A DNA stretch of 64,000 bases, taken from Diaporthe sp. PMI_573. Lineage: Eukaryota; Ascomycota; Sordariomycetes; Diaporthales; Diaporthaceae. Position 1 is the first letter of the stretch, and each line of letters opens with the position of its first letter. A program made the translations under genes and the position numbers. Location of the stretch: assembly GCA_021399435.1 (NCBI GenBank), contig JAJTUP010000117.1:62001-126000 (forward strand), in the 5' to 3' direction. The notes below the pieces were generated by a model. The model was not told the DNA's origin, did no database searches, and saw only the letters and a list, made by a program, of their open reading frames with translations. Positions 43,410 through 53,550 of this stretch are shown here, piece by piece.

Positions 43410-43537
43410 GGGTGGAGAACCGCCCCCCTCCCCCCAGACGCTTCCTTTCATCTCTCTCAAGACCCTACGGCCACGGCCTTTTACGAATTTCAGTCACAAA
43501 TACAAAGAACTAGCACTCATGCTGAATACCATAGACA

Positions 43538-44626
43538 ATGCAGCTCTCCAGCAAGACCGCACTTGGACAAATTGAGGACCACAGGGTCCGTACCGAAGCT
43601 CTGCTCCAGAGCTACTACAATCTCAAACAGACGACCAAGGACCAGGTCCATCTGGTATATTGTTCGGCCATGGCTCCTCCAAACTTCGAGAATTTTGTTG
43701 GGATCTCAAAAGCATTAAAATTACTCGGTGGCCGTCTGGCAGATGACGATCTACTCATACGATGGGTCGCCGAGATAGAGGCGTCGAAACCAAGAGTGGT
43801 CAGCGATTTCGGGCAAGATGGTTTGAAGCTCAAAATGTTGGATCGGAAGTGGAGCTTCGACGACCTGAAAGTCACCACAGCAATGTTGATGCAAGGGAAG
43901 GATGAGGACTGGGTTCTGAATCATGGGATATTTTACCGTGGAGGAAACCCTGTGAAAGCGCCTTCTTGGCTTGACGAAGACCTCACTCCTCAGCAGGTGT
44001 GGGAGAAGCTTCCGGATAAAAAGTACCCGATCATCCAGCTGCGTCAGTCGCTCCGTGTCCTCAGAGTTGCTGAGACGGATGACGGAAATTGGCTGTGGGA
44101 TATGTTCAGAGAGCTGAGTGGACTTGAGAAATCCTCCGACATTAGGACCTACCCATGGACTGTGGAAGACCTCAAGACTATTGTGTGCAGGTGGTTAGCC
44201 CTTGAGGACGAGCGCACGCGCCGGTACAAGCCAAAATCTACCGGATCGTTGCGGAAGGAGCGTATTCCTGGGGCCGGCAATGTTCAAAACACACGCCAAA
44301 GAGGGAAAACGGGGAAAGAAATCGGAAACGACTCAGTCGTCGTTAATCAAGCGGGAGAGCAGAACGTCCCCATTCCGGCCAGTACCAGAACCGTGTTTCG
44401 AGCAGTGGACCCAAAGATGTTGGAGTTAATCAGAGGTATTAACGACGCCCAAGAGACTGCCAGGAAAGCGACATATAACACGAACAAAGCATTCGATGCT
44501 GTTGTTGGAAGTACTACAGCATTGACGATGTATTTGACTAAAGGGTATACTGTGGACGCTATCGTTCCACCGGAAAGACGATTGGAGGCATCCCAGCCCA
44601 TAAGTTACCCATGGAGGAAGAATTGA
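43538..44626 (+). CDS. Unknown 362-aa cargo protein inside hAT element
   Basis: Uninterrupted frame from ATG 43538 (a second possible start is Met at about 43670, MAPPNFENFVG). The N-terminal two thirds are a compact, Trp-rich, probably helical region (LLIRWVAEIEASKPR, LDRKWSFDDLKVTTAMLMQG, DDGNWLWDMFREL, YPWTVEDLKTIVCRWLAL); a basic Ser/Gly linker (about 225-265) and a helical C-terminal part (MLELIRGINDAQETARKATY) follow. No transposase, recombinase, nuclease or membrane motif is visible, and I do not recognise the family. It has its own promoter-like sequence and no nonsense codons, in contrast to the transposase around it. Confidence 0.65.
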   Translation: MQLSSKTALGQIEDHRVRTEALLQSYYNLKQTTKDQVHLVYCSAMAPPNFENFVGISKALKLLGGRLADDDLLIRWVAEIEASKPRVVSDFGQDGLKLKMLDRKWSFDDLKVTTAMLMQGKDEDWVLNHGIFYRGGNPVKAPSWLDEDLTPQQVWEKLPDKKYPIIQLRQSLRVLRVAETDDGNWLWDMFRELSGLEKSSDIRTYPWTVEDLKTIVCRWLALEDERTRRYKPKSTGSLRKERIPGAGNVQNTRQRGKTGKEIGNDSVVVNQAGEQNVPIPASTRTVFRAVDPKMLELIRGINDAQETARKATYNTNKAFDAVVGSTTALTMYLTKGYTVDAIVPPERRLEASQPISYPWRKN

Positions 44627-45242
44627 TTGTTGGATCTAAGTGCAATGTCTTTTGATGCCGTGTCTAAATTGTCTTTTTTCCCTCTGTCTCTCGTCTTTGC
44701 TTCTTTCCTTCTTCGCGACACCGTGGACGAAATCAGCAACTGACATGTTCAGGAGCATGCAACTGCTAAGGAAAATAAGTCCTGTGGGCATAGTTTTCCG
44801 AATCAGATGGCAATACAAATGATATGATGTGTCCTGAATAGTCAAAACAGGGTCTTCGACGGTGTCGGCTAGTGCAGGTTTTCCTCTCGTAGTGGAGGAT
44901 AGAAACTAGGCTCCTCTTGCGTCCCAGTTTCTGGTAGAAACAGATTAAATTATTTGTGGCCATTCGCAGGTTCAGTCAAGTTGCATAAAAAGTTTCACGA
45001 AGAAAGACTTTGAGATTCTCAAGAACCACTGTGAGAACAAGAAACATAGAGCGAAGTTGCAGCTTGACGGTTCCTGAAGATATTCACGACATGACGATCA
45101 ATAAAACTATGAAGTCCACCATCGACTACCTTAGAAAAATCCAGTCTTGGTCCCAAATTGACAAAAAGACATCGCAGGAGAATTCTCTGGTGGGGATATT
45201 TGTAAAGAACGGCGAAGGTATCGGTTCAACACACAGGCCCGT

Positions 45243-45473
45243 TCACTGTTTGTAAAACGAGAGCTTGTAGTCATCCGTAGCTTGGGAGCTGTTGAGTTCT
45301 GTGTCTGAACCAAATTCTTGATAATTGGGAGAATCTCGGCGTCGACGCTTAGGTGTATGAGATGAGGTATCTGATGTGAATGACTGCCCAGGACCGGATG
45401 TCTCCGCACGCTGCGGTCGCTTGGCGCGGGTCATACTTCGCGTTTGTACCCCTTTCGATGAACGAGTGCGCAT
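45243..45473 (-). CDS. Small basic frame, possibly a truncated exon
   Basis: 76 aa starting MRTRSSKGVQTRSMTRAKR with a KRRRR cluster (nuclear-signal-like) and acidic tail. Only about 14 bases separate its ATG from the inferred insertion boundary, and the frame is open to that boundary, so it is probably the cut end of a larger exon. A second minus-strand frame (45409-45131) overlaps it and either could be the continuation after an intron. Confidence 0.4.
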   Translation of the reverse strand: MRTRSSKGVQTRSMTRAKRPQRAETSGPGQSFTSDTSSHTPKRRRRDSPNYQEFGSDTELNSSQATDDYKLSFYKQ

Positions 45474-45487
45474 TGAACCTTCTGTCA

Positions 45488-46171
45488 GAGCAATTCTGTG
45501 TCAATATCAACCTTGGCTGGAAGAAGCTCGATAAATATTACAATACTTTGAGGGACTCGCCAGCATACTACGCCGCCGCCGCCTTGCACCCTAGCCTACG
45601 ATGGGACTATTTCGACGAGGTTTGGGGTCAACAGCATCCGGGTTGGGTCGATGAAGCGAAGGAAATCGTACAACGTCTTTGGGATACGGAATACAGAGAC
45701 CTACAGATCACAGACACCTCTCCTGAAGGTCCGGTTGTGAAGAGGCGAAAGACGACTTTGTCCTCCTTTGATCGGTATCGTAACCGATACCGTCAAAGCC
45801 AACCCTCCGCTGCTCAAGCGGATGAATATATCCGCTGGCAGGCCAGTGTGTCTGGGAGCGACAAGGACGTCGCAGACCCAGTTGAGTATTGGGTCCTCAA
45901 GAGGTTTGAGTATCCAAGGCTATCTCGAATGGCTCTTGACGTCATGACAGTGCCGGCCATGAGCTCGGAGTGCGAGAGACTGTTCTCCGCCACCGGGTTG
46001 ATGGTCACGCCCCTCCGAAACCGCTTAGACGCTGGGACGATTGGACTAATCCAAACGCTGCGATCTTGGTTACGCGCAGGCATTATCGAAGATGTCGATA
46101 GCATACTGCTTGACGATACAGCGTTACAGGAGGCTGTTGGACGGGCTGGCTTGGAGGAGCGCCAGGAGTAA
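45488..46171 (+). pseudogene. hAT transposase, C-terminal portion
   Basis: EQFCVNINLGWKKLDKYYN, then ALHPSLRWDYFDEVWG and the dimerisation domain (YPRLSRMALDVMTVPAMSSE, CERLFSATGLMVTPLRNRLD, TLRSWLRAGII), ending at 46171. Frame is intact from the boundary on. Together with 41577-43246 it makes a near full-length transposase lacking only the junction. Confidence 0.88.
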
Positions 46172-46546
46172 GGCAATAGAAAGTTGTTGGAGATTACAAG
46201 TGTGAGGCGACCAAGTCGGTGGCAAGGTGTGGAAGAAGGAGGAACATTCTACAAGAAATCGTGCCTGTACATAAATAGTGGTTCCCCTACTGCACTTTGG
46301 GATAGAATTAAGCAATTAACATCTTCTCATTTCAACAAAAGTTTCGGCGACGGGTTCCCGAATTGCCCGATTAGGAAATCCGAGTTAATGTGACAGGGGT
46401 CTTCCACGGGTTCAATATTATGGACATCAATCCACAGATGGCTTCGTGGACATCAATCCACGAGCACTTTGCTGAGTAAGCCGTCAATTCCATCCACAAA
46501 GTCGGATATTGACGTGGATGGATTGATTCCCTACCCTGCTCCCACC

Positions 46547-46925
46547 ATTTTCTACTACAGTATGGTCTACTACAGGAGGGCCAATCTTTCGTCTCGGATT
46601 GCCACCGGAATGGGTGGAACCTTCGCCAGGGTTTTATATTACTGTTTCGTTACCCAGTGTAATAAAACCAGGGGCCGATGGGAAAGCTTGAATAATACTC
46701 TTGGCAACTACCCTTGTGGAGCAAGGTATACGCTAAACCTACAGAAATCACGCCCAGACAACAAGTACTCGTTGGAAACACCGCCCTACCTAACCAGAAG
46801 TGCTATAGTTACAGGTTTTACATGACCAAACACTCACAGTTTTCCCAAAAGCTCCAACCACTAGCATACAATAGTTATACTAGGTTTCCTCCCTTAACAA
46901 GGAACAGCCCTGGTGAGCGCGATGG
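46547..46925. other. Spacer, nothing recognised
   Basis: Lies outside the hAT element; short frames only. Confidence 0.45.
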
Positions 46926-47233
46926 TCACTCAGATAGGTATTTCTGCATCAGGCGCTCAATATGTCGTTCTGCTGCGGCCACTTCAACTTTCTCAATAGC
47001 CCTTCCTAGGCTTGCAACACGCTCACGCCTGTTTATTTCTTGGCGTTTTTGGGAAGCAACATCTTTTATGCTGTGCCCGATCTTGTTTTCAAGTTCGTTC
47101 CTCAACGCGGCACTGTTCCTCAAACCCTTAGCAGATTGCAACATACCTCCGAGGAGAGTCTCATCATCTTCCAGTTTCTGTAGGGCTTGGGATTGATTGC
47201 TTGAACAAGCCGCTGCAGTTTCAATGGTCCGTG
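46926..47233 (-). CDS. C-terminal fragment of a coiled-coil protein
   Basis: About 100 residues, rich in Ala/Glu/Arg/Leu with heptad-like spacing (LQKLEDDETLLGGMLQSAKG, IEKVEVAAAERHIERLMQKY), ending in a stop at 46926. The right side is cut by the terminus of the next hAT element, so the rest of the gene is missing. Family unknown. Confidence 0.4.
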
Positions 47234-48759
47234 CAGAGTTGGAAATCGATCGTACAGATCGATTCCGAGCCCTGATCGATCGACGTCGATCGGCGATCAA
47301 ATCGATCAATGCTGGTCTTCGTTGTTACTATCTACGGTGATCCTACCCACCAATTGAAGAACTTGCCTCCAATTATCCCCTTCAAGGAGACTAAAAGGAA
47401 GAGTCGGCTGATAAATACCGGCTTTGCTCCAGGAACGAAGGCACTGAGCCATGACCACAATATGCCGCCGTAGGCGGGACCTGAGTGGTGTTACCATCCT
47501 CCCGCAACTGCTGAAGTCTCTCTCCGTTTCTGCAGACGACGATGCGATAGTAAGAAAGTCAACAGCCATATAAAACAGCCGAGGAAAACGCACAACGCCG
47601 ACGTCCCTCCACCAACCAATTGGGTCAGCTTTGTATGCGATGTTGTCAACCGGTGGCTCTGACAGATACTGATCAAGCTCGTCCTGTGGTGGCATCGCCG
47701 CTGACTGCTGTTGTCGTTGGCCTTGTCGCTCTTGAGGGTCAGGAGTAGTCAATGACCGACTAAAAGCCAGTCGACGTTCAATATAGTCCAAGGCACTAGT
47801 AGTCCCAGCTGCTGAAGTGTCATTAGAATCTGCCCCATGAGCCTTGTTCTTGTACTTCTCTTCCCAGATGGTTGTTAAGCTTCTCTCATAGGATACGGAG
47901 GGATGACACAAACCACGACCTTGTGCTCCTTTCTCAGATGTCGGACAATGCCTCCGCCAGTTAAGCGATGTAGACATAATCTGTCGTCTTCGGCCTGTTC
48001 CGGAGGAAACATCTCTCGCAGATCCATACGATCTTGTGGGGCCGTGACCTGTTGTCCTTCATTCTGAATCCAAACTGCCACCACCATGTCCGCTCTCGAG
48101 AAGGGTCGTGGCCTATCGAGAACCGGGGAACCGCCTGAATTTATCAGTCGTCCAAGCCTCATAATCTGGAAATCTGATGGGTGCATATTTCGTTGAGGCT
48201 GAACTAGTTGACGGCTCGGAAGGCGGCGGCGTGGAGGAGGCAGCCTCTATGTCCTCATCAAACGGGTCCATAGTGATGGGAAGAGTCCGCAAACAGTGTA
48301 GAGGAGGTCAAATCGAATGCTGCGAGGCTGATAAGGTCGAACCTGTATATGCTCTACTCGGACAAGCCAAGACCCGAGATAATTCCTGGTTGCGACGCGT
48401 ACAGAGTCCAATGAGCCAGGCATTGGCGGAATTGCAAATGGCACGGGACAGAGAGGACAGCTCATACGTTGGGTCATTCCCTGCTGCCACGCGTCGCGTG
48501 TAGCTGCCTGGGGCCCCTGACGACTTGCCAGGGTAGACGCGTCCGGCGACAGATTCGTCGCGTATCATACTATGAGCTGCCATGCGCAACCTACCCGGGA
48601 CACCTCCGAAGTACGTGGTGATCGACGATCAAATCGATCGATTGGAGGTTTGATCGATATGATATCGATCGATTGAGAGGTTGGATCGATCGATCGAAAT
48701 CGAAATCGAATCGATTAATCGAATCGATCAATCGATCAGTCGATCGATTTCCAACCCTG
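47234..48759 (-). mobile_element. Internally deleted hAT element with ATCGAT-rich ends
   Basis: Termini CAGAGTTGGAAATCGATCG at 47234 and the inverted CAGGGTTGGAAATCGATCG at 48759 differ by one base. ATCGAT/GATCGATC motifs are packed into the subterminal regions (47243-47312 and 48617-48750). Internal sequence encodes the two ends of a hAT transposase on the minus strand without the catalytic middle. No matching 8-bp duplication is seen at the borders, so one flank may have been rearranged. Confidence 0.72.
47306..48279 (-). pseudogene. Internally deleted hAT transposase
   Basis: Starts [17 protein letters not shown] (48279), continues in broken frames through a BED-like GGGIVRHLRKEHK, then jumps to a C-terminal part: YERSLTTIWEEKYKNK, GWWRDVGVVRFPRLFYMAVD, ASSSAETERDFSSCGRMVTP, RSRLRRHIVVMAQCLRSWSK, stop at 47306. 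A stop (TAG, near 48119) and a frameshift lie in the N-terminal part. The DDE core is missing. Confidence 0.75.
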
Positions 48760-51510
48760 GCGCAGCTGGTTGGGGCGAGTTGGATTTTGACAGTGCCTGG
48801 CCGCTCTCGGAGACGTGGGTCCAGGCACTGCGAAGGCCCGGTAAGCATGCCGTCGTCTGCTTGGATGGCTATCTGAGCATGGACTTCAGTGAGGAAGACG
48901 AGCTCTATCACAGGAGGTACGTACGGCGCCCCGGCGACTATCGGATCTGAATTGCCGTCCAATGGCGGCGGGGTCTCGAGCCAAGATTGACATTGGCAGC
49001 ATAGCGCGGCGGTGCAACATCTCGCCCTCTTTGTCCCGTGGGAGTCGTTCTTGTCCGAGACGTCAGGCGACGTCAATGCCATTTGGGAGAGACAAAAACA
49101 GGCGCTTCCTCGCAGGGTGTCATTCCTTGCAGACAACATCCAATTGCTCCGCCGGTCGGCCGAAGACGCGAAGCGTGATGCGAAACAGTGGGCCGCCATG
49201 TCTGGAGAGACAGACGCCATGGCTGACGCGACCGAGTCGGGTATGGCGGATGATGAGGAGGGGCCAGGAGTAGAATTCCGGTCAGACAATATCGGCAATG
49301 CAGTGCGCCTCATTGACGTTTTCAGAAACGCGGTGGGAAACGACCAGGTCACGACCGGATCCAAAGAAATTTCGACCATGTTCCAGCAGCTGTGCCGATT
49401 CCAGCTAGCGTCCCTCTGCTCAATGGATGATCTGCGTGCCACGATGGTTCTAGAGCAAGGTCCAAGAAGACTGGGCGTCCCAGGAGACCCGTCTTCGTGG
49501 GAAAAGGTCCCGAGACAGGAACAAGTCAGGCCTATCAAGTCGCAGCAAACAAGAGCGTCCAAAAAGAGGGAGAGGATGATCCAAGGAATGCAGAGTCAGG
49601 CTGGTGCCGGTGCGACGGGTCACAGTGCCGCAGTATACAGTGTCCTGAACGGTCTCGGCGAGGACGACGTCTACATCACGGAGGCAGACTCCGAGGGCCT
49701 GGCCCGCGAGACAGGCCCGAGCACGAGCATCCAGTTTGGGCCGGCCACGTCGTTTCTGGAGACTGGTAGGCAGCTTTCTGAGTCCTTCACGCTCAACCGA
49801 AGACAGAACATCGCTCTGCGGCTCATATGTCGTCAACTGGATCGAGTGCGTCGCGATGAGCAGGGAACTTCCCAGCTCTGTCAATTTGTCGGAGGCGAAG
49901 GGGGCACTGGTAAGTCAGTTGAAATGTGGCAGCAGGTTTGGTTGTACTGTAAAAGCTAGCCACCTAGGTGTTCTTATATACTTGGCAATGGACCTGGTTG
50001 CCTAGACGCCCAGTAGTTGCCTACTAGGCAACTACACGTGATCTTGGATCCAACTAAGTCACGGGTCATCGCAGCCATCGCGGTGTTGTTTGCCAGCGAA
50101 GGAATATCTCATCGGCTACTGGTTACTGCGACGTCTGGCACGGCAGCCGCACAGATCAATGGCATCACTATCCACTCGGCCTGCAAATTCCGTAAGGATG
50201 GCTCTCGCGGAGGCGGAAATAGGGACGTCAGTGGGATTCGCTCTTCAAACTCGGGCGATCTTTTCATCGATGGCCAAGCAAGGATGGACTGGCAGGAGAA
50301 ATGGCTCCTGGTCATCGACGAGGTCAGCATGCTTGGTGGGCGGACATTATACATGGTAAACGAGCAGCTCCGCAAGCTTCGGGGGTGCACCGAGGACTTT
50401 GGTGGCATTCCCATTATTGTCTTCTGCGGGGACTTCCATCAGTTCCGGCCCGTGCAAGACAGGCCCATCCTCCTCCCCAGCGCAGCCTTTCCGTGGCACG
50501 AAGAAAAAGCGTTCAGGACGGAGCAGAGATACCAGCACGACAGGGCCCACGCTCTGTGGAAGAAGTTCACTACCGTAGTGATGCTGAAGGAGCAAGTCCG
50601 CGCGTCCGGGGATCCAGAGCTACGCGGGCTACTGACGCGGATCCGTGAAGGCACCCAAGACCGGGCAGATTTGGATCTCCTCAATCAGAGATGCTATCAG
50701 GAGGGCAAACGGATTCCATGGGAGTCGGGTATTCCCGTGGTGACGCCGCTGAATAAGAACCGATGGAATCTGAATTTCGAGGCCGTGCTGTCCTTTCAGA
50801 GGCAACACCAGGCTCCGATGCGGGTCTTCCTCTCCGAGCACCAATGGAAATACGGTCAACCTACGGAGGAGGCCCTCATGATGTTGAGCTACGGGGACGA
50901 TAGTGAGATACCGGTTCCGGCCATCTTCATGTTCGTCCCCGGCATGGCCGTCGTCGTGAATCAGAACACCCATCAAGGACTCAAGGCTACGAATGGTGCG
51001 GCATATGTTGCCTTAGATGTTATTCTGGACCCAGGCCACCGCATTTCCCCTAACACCATTCTCCATTTTGGACCACCCGCCGGGATCCTGCTGGCGGCCG
51101 AGTCCACGAGAGACTTCCACTTCGTGGGCATGCCAGCTGGTACCGTGCTTCTGGCACCCATCACTACCCAGATAGAGTGCAAGAAGAAGCGGCCATGGCA
51201 GCAACGCGACGTTGCTCGGAGGGGATTACCCTGCGCCGCCGCGTTCGCATGCACGGATTATAAGGTGCAAAGCCGGACGTTAGACCAGGTGGTGCTGGAA
51301 TTGCGGGGAACTCGGATGACAAATATCGATGGGCATACCGTTCCCACTCAGTGCGATCCGTACAGTTTGTACGTGCAGCTGTCTCGGAGCCGGTCGCTCA
51401 ACAGTATAACACTTCTGTCGAAAGCACGCGAGAGGGACTTTGTAGGCAATAAAGTGACCGATAACATGATCGCTGCAGAACAGAGATTGGAAACGCTGAG
51501 ACAACAGTGA
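48760..51510 (+). pseudogene. Helitron helicase half (PIF1-like), broken
   Basis: Fungal Helitron sequence starts right after the hAT terminus (WGELDFDSAWPLSETW, KHAVVCLDGYLS), breaks at a stop and frameshift near 48948-49012, then runs open 49012-49916 to the Walker A motif (FVGGEGGTGKS), is interrupted by a 139-bp insertion, and continues 50061-51510 with VIAAIAVLFASEGISHRLLV, Walker B VIDEVSMLG, the FCGDFHQFRPV motif, and helicase motif VI-like QLSRSRSLNSITLLSK. SF1B helicase that would drive rolling-circle transposition. The Rep domain is not present here; a Rep half lies 26 kb away, probably from another copy. The 3' Helitron terminus was not identified with confidence. Confidence 0.85.
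49917..50055. mobile_element. 139-bp MITE-like insertion in helicase Walker A
   Basis: Flanked by AAGTC at 49912-49916 and 50056-50060. Deleting the insert plus one AAGTC restores GGT AAG TCA CGG (G-K-S-R) exactly. Ends are a short imperfect inverted repeat (AGTTGAAAT/AGTTGGATC), and it contains the perfect hairpin GTAGTTGCC/GGCAACTAC with a 5-base loop. Stops are present in the helicase frame. Confidence 0.8.
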
Positions 51511-52866
51511 AAGCGGCAGAGTCCTGGGACTGGGCCGACCCAGATGTGCCGAGCCGACGGTGGACGGGAGGAGCATTTCATTTGTCTTGACAGGGCCCTA
51601 GTATGGAATAGCGCCAAAGAATGGCGGAGTTTTAGCGATCATCACAATTGGAGACAAAGATATGCTACAAATAAAGACAAAACAGTCGCTGTCCCTGTCC
51701 CTGTTCTTTGGTCTTTACTGTATGGAAATCCCCACCCCCCCAAAAAGGGGGTTTTTAATTGGTCCTCAGAGGGCAAACGGAGACCCAGCAGGGGTTGTTC
51801 CTCAGGGGCAAAACCCACGAGTCCGTTCCCGGGGTAGAGCATAAGACCCTTTCGTTCCTCAAGGGCAAGTGGCTCTGGACGGTGACCCCCAGCGCGGAGT
51901 CAAAACATGCCTTAGTAGAGGGAAATTAGTCCGTAGGTGAACGCATTCAGCATAGTGTGTCTCATACATATGAAATCTGCCCCGGAGTGGTCGACTTTGT
52001 AGTCGACCCATCGTAGGCTTCGAAGAAGACACCCCTCCTCAGGCCCGACCATTGTTCATAGCTCCAAGATGTTGCAGACATAGTCATCCCTGGGTATATC
52101 TATCCCAACTCAAATGTAGCCACGGCTAGCAAATGGTGCGTTGTTCGCCTCCGTAGGGAATGATTGGGTTTTTTGTTTGGTGAATGGGTATGATAGCAAG
52201 CATTATGAAGCTCCGATGACGGCACCGGTGGAGGGTGTTGGATTATTGCGTCAGAATCCCGTCATCGGCCCCTCTCATTGTAGAACTGCTTGGAGCTCCG
52301 ATCTTCCTCCTCTGCCGCCGCTATTTCTAAGTTTTGACAGTTTTTCTGCGAGCCCATCCAGACACCCAACACCGGTATAAGTTACCAAAGACACCAAAAC
52401 TCAGTCAGCCCAATTCCAAAGAATTCAAGATAGTTAAGGCAGGTAGGGAAACAACACACATGCCAGCTAGCCAAGCGGGAGATCCGCTCAGTTTGAGCTC
52501 GATTGAGCACACATCGAGCTTCAAGGCATCCCCCCTAGCACGTTGATGGCCAATTTTGAGCCTCTCCTACTTCCTAGTATCCGTGACTGGGCTTCCTGCA
52601 GCCGGAAGTTGTAGGTGCGGCAAATATAAGCATCAGCCAACGGCCGATCCCGTCATCGTAGGAAAATAGGATTCTTTGTGTAAGGTCATGTGAGCCGATC
52701 ACTCCCCGACTTAGCCACACAAGAGTCAAGTGCCGCGATGATCCCACTTTCTAAAGGCAATTGCGTCACTTTGTCCTCCGGATGGTACTGTACTGTAACC
52801 GTCAATATTGAAATATAAGGCGGGAAGGTGTGTAAATCAGCTTCCTTTAACTTACTAGCAAGTACA
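51511..52866. other. Intergenic, possibly Helitron 3' flank
   Basis: No gene recognised. A CCCCC-AAAAA-GGGGG hairpin lies near 51735-51750. The right end is the presumed promoter of the DUF1349-like gene. Confidence 0.45.
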
Positions 52867-53550
52867 ATGGCGTCTCAATCCTTCATCCTCACCGCCGGAC
52901 CCGGATCCGACATCTGGCGCAAGCCGCCGTCTACCAATGTTTTCAACGGTGCATCGCCCCTCCACCCCGCCAACGGATGCCCTGCCGCTGACTTAGCCCA
53001 AGCATCGACATGCCCGCCGGCGCACACGGCCACGGCGCGCGGGCGGCTGTCGTCCTTTCGCTCCGCGCGCCTCTCGTTCGCCTTTCTGTGGAAAGAGCAG
53101 TGCGACCAGGCGGGGCTCCTGCTCACTCTGCGTCCTGCGTCAAGCGGCGCTCATGTTGCTGACGCCAAACCGCCCAAGTGGATCAAGACGGGTGTCGAGT
53201 ACTACCACGGCAGCCCGATGCTGAGTACGGTGGCTTGCGATGCGTGGGCGGATTGGAGTGTGACGCCGCTACTGAAAGGGGAAGGAGCAGGGGCCGGCGG
53301 TAAAGAATGGATAACGGTGTCGGTGGTACGGGAGGGGGACAATACGGGGGTGAGTGCGTGGGTGTATCAAGTTGTTCCTGGAGTCGACGGAACGGAGGCC
53401 AAGGTGCCGCTCCGGGAGATCTGTTGGGTCTTTGAGGACCGGCCTGAGGAGTGGGAACTCACGGTGGAGGCTATGGCGGCGAGGCCGACGAAGGGGACGG
53501 AGGAGGCATTGAGCGTAGAGTTTACCGGGTTTGATGTTGTGTGGAAGTAG
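52867..53550 (+). CDS. DUF1349-like concanavalin-fold protein
   Basis: 227 aa, intact single exon from ATG 52867. The pattern FILTAGPGSDIWRKPPSTNV, CDQAGLLLTLRP, WIKTGVEYYHGSPMLSTVAC and DNTGVSAWVY fits the fungal and bacterial DUF1349 family (beta-sandwich, related to concanavalin A-like lectins; function unproven). No signal peptide, so probably cytosolic. An upstream in-frame Met at 52828 is possible but 52867 aligns better with the family start. GC-rich codon use marks it as a normal host gene between transposons. Confidence 0.85.
   Translation: MASQSFILTAGPGSDIWRKPPSTNVFNGASPLHPANGCPAADLAQASTCPPAHTATARGRLSSFRSARLSFAFLWKEQCDQAGLLLTLRPASSGAHVADAKPPKWIKTGVEYYHGSPMLSTVACDAWADWSVTPLLKGEGAGAGGKEWITVSVVREGDNTGVSAWVYQVVPGVDGTEAKVPLREICWVFEDRPEEWELTVEAMAARPTKGTEEALSVEFTGFDVVWK

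Larger units (their letters stand above)
43247..45487 (+). other. 2.24-kb insertion inside the hAT transposase
   Basis: The transposase reads HPEP up to 43246 and resumes EQFCVNINLGWKK at 45488, the normal continuation in this family. The segment between shows no inverted repeats, poly-A or clear target duplication. It holds a complete 362-aa gene with a TATA box (plus strand) and a 76-aa frame on the opposite strand that runs up to the right boundary. Boundaries are inferred from protein continuity, within a few bases. Confidence 0.7.
41238..46538 (+). mobile_element. Complete hAT element (5.3 kb) with internal cargo
   Basis: Ends CAGGGTGGGGAATCAATCCA and its inverted counterpart (one mismatch in 20) at 46519-46538, flanked by CTCCCACC at 41230-41237 and 46539-46546, a perfect 8-bp hAT duplication. 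Both subterminal regions carry many copies of CAATCCACG or CGTGGATTG, likely transposase-binding sites. Inside is a BED-finger hAT transposase, nonsense-mutated once and split by a segment of about 2.2 kb that carries another gene. As it stands the element needs transposase in trans. Confidence 0.93.

Noticed and set aside
47226..48767. 8-bp target duplication for the ATCGAT-rich hAT element
   Set aside because: The flanks GGTCCGTG and GCGCAGCT do not match.
48591..49562. 323-aa minus-strand frame
   Set aside because: It is the antisense shadow of the Helitron helicase and the hAT terminus and shows no protein-like motif.
49917..50055. Intron in the Helitron helicase
   Set aside because: No GT-AG pair within the AAGTC repeats restores the frame; only excision of the insert plus one duplication does.
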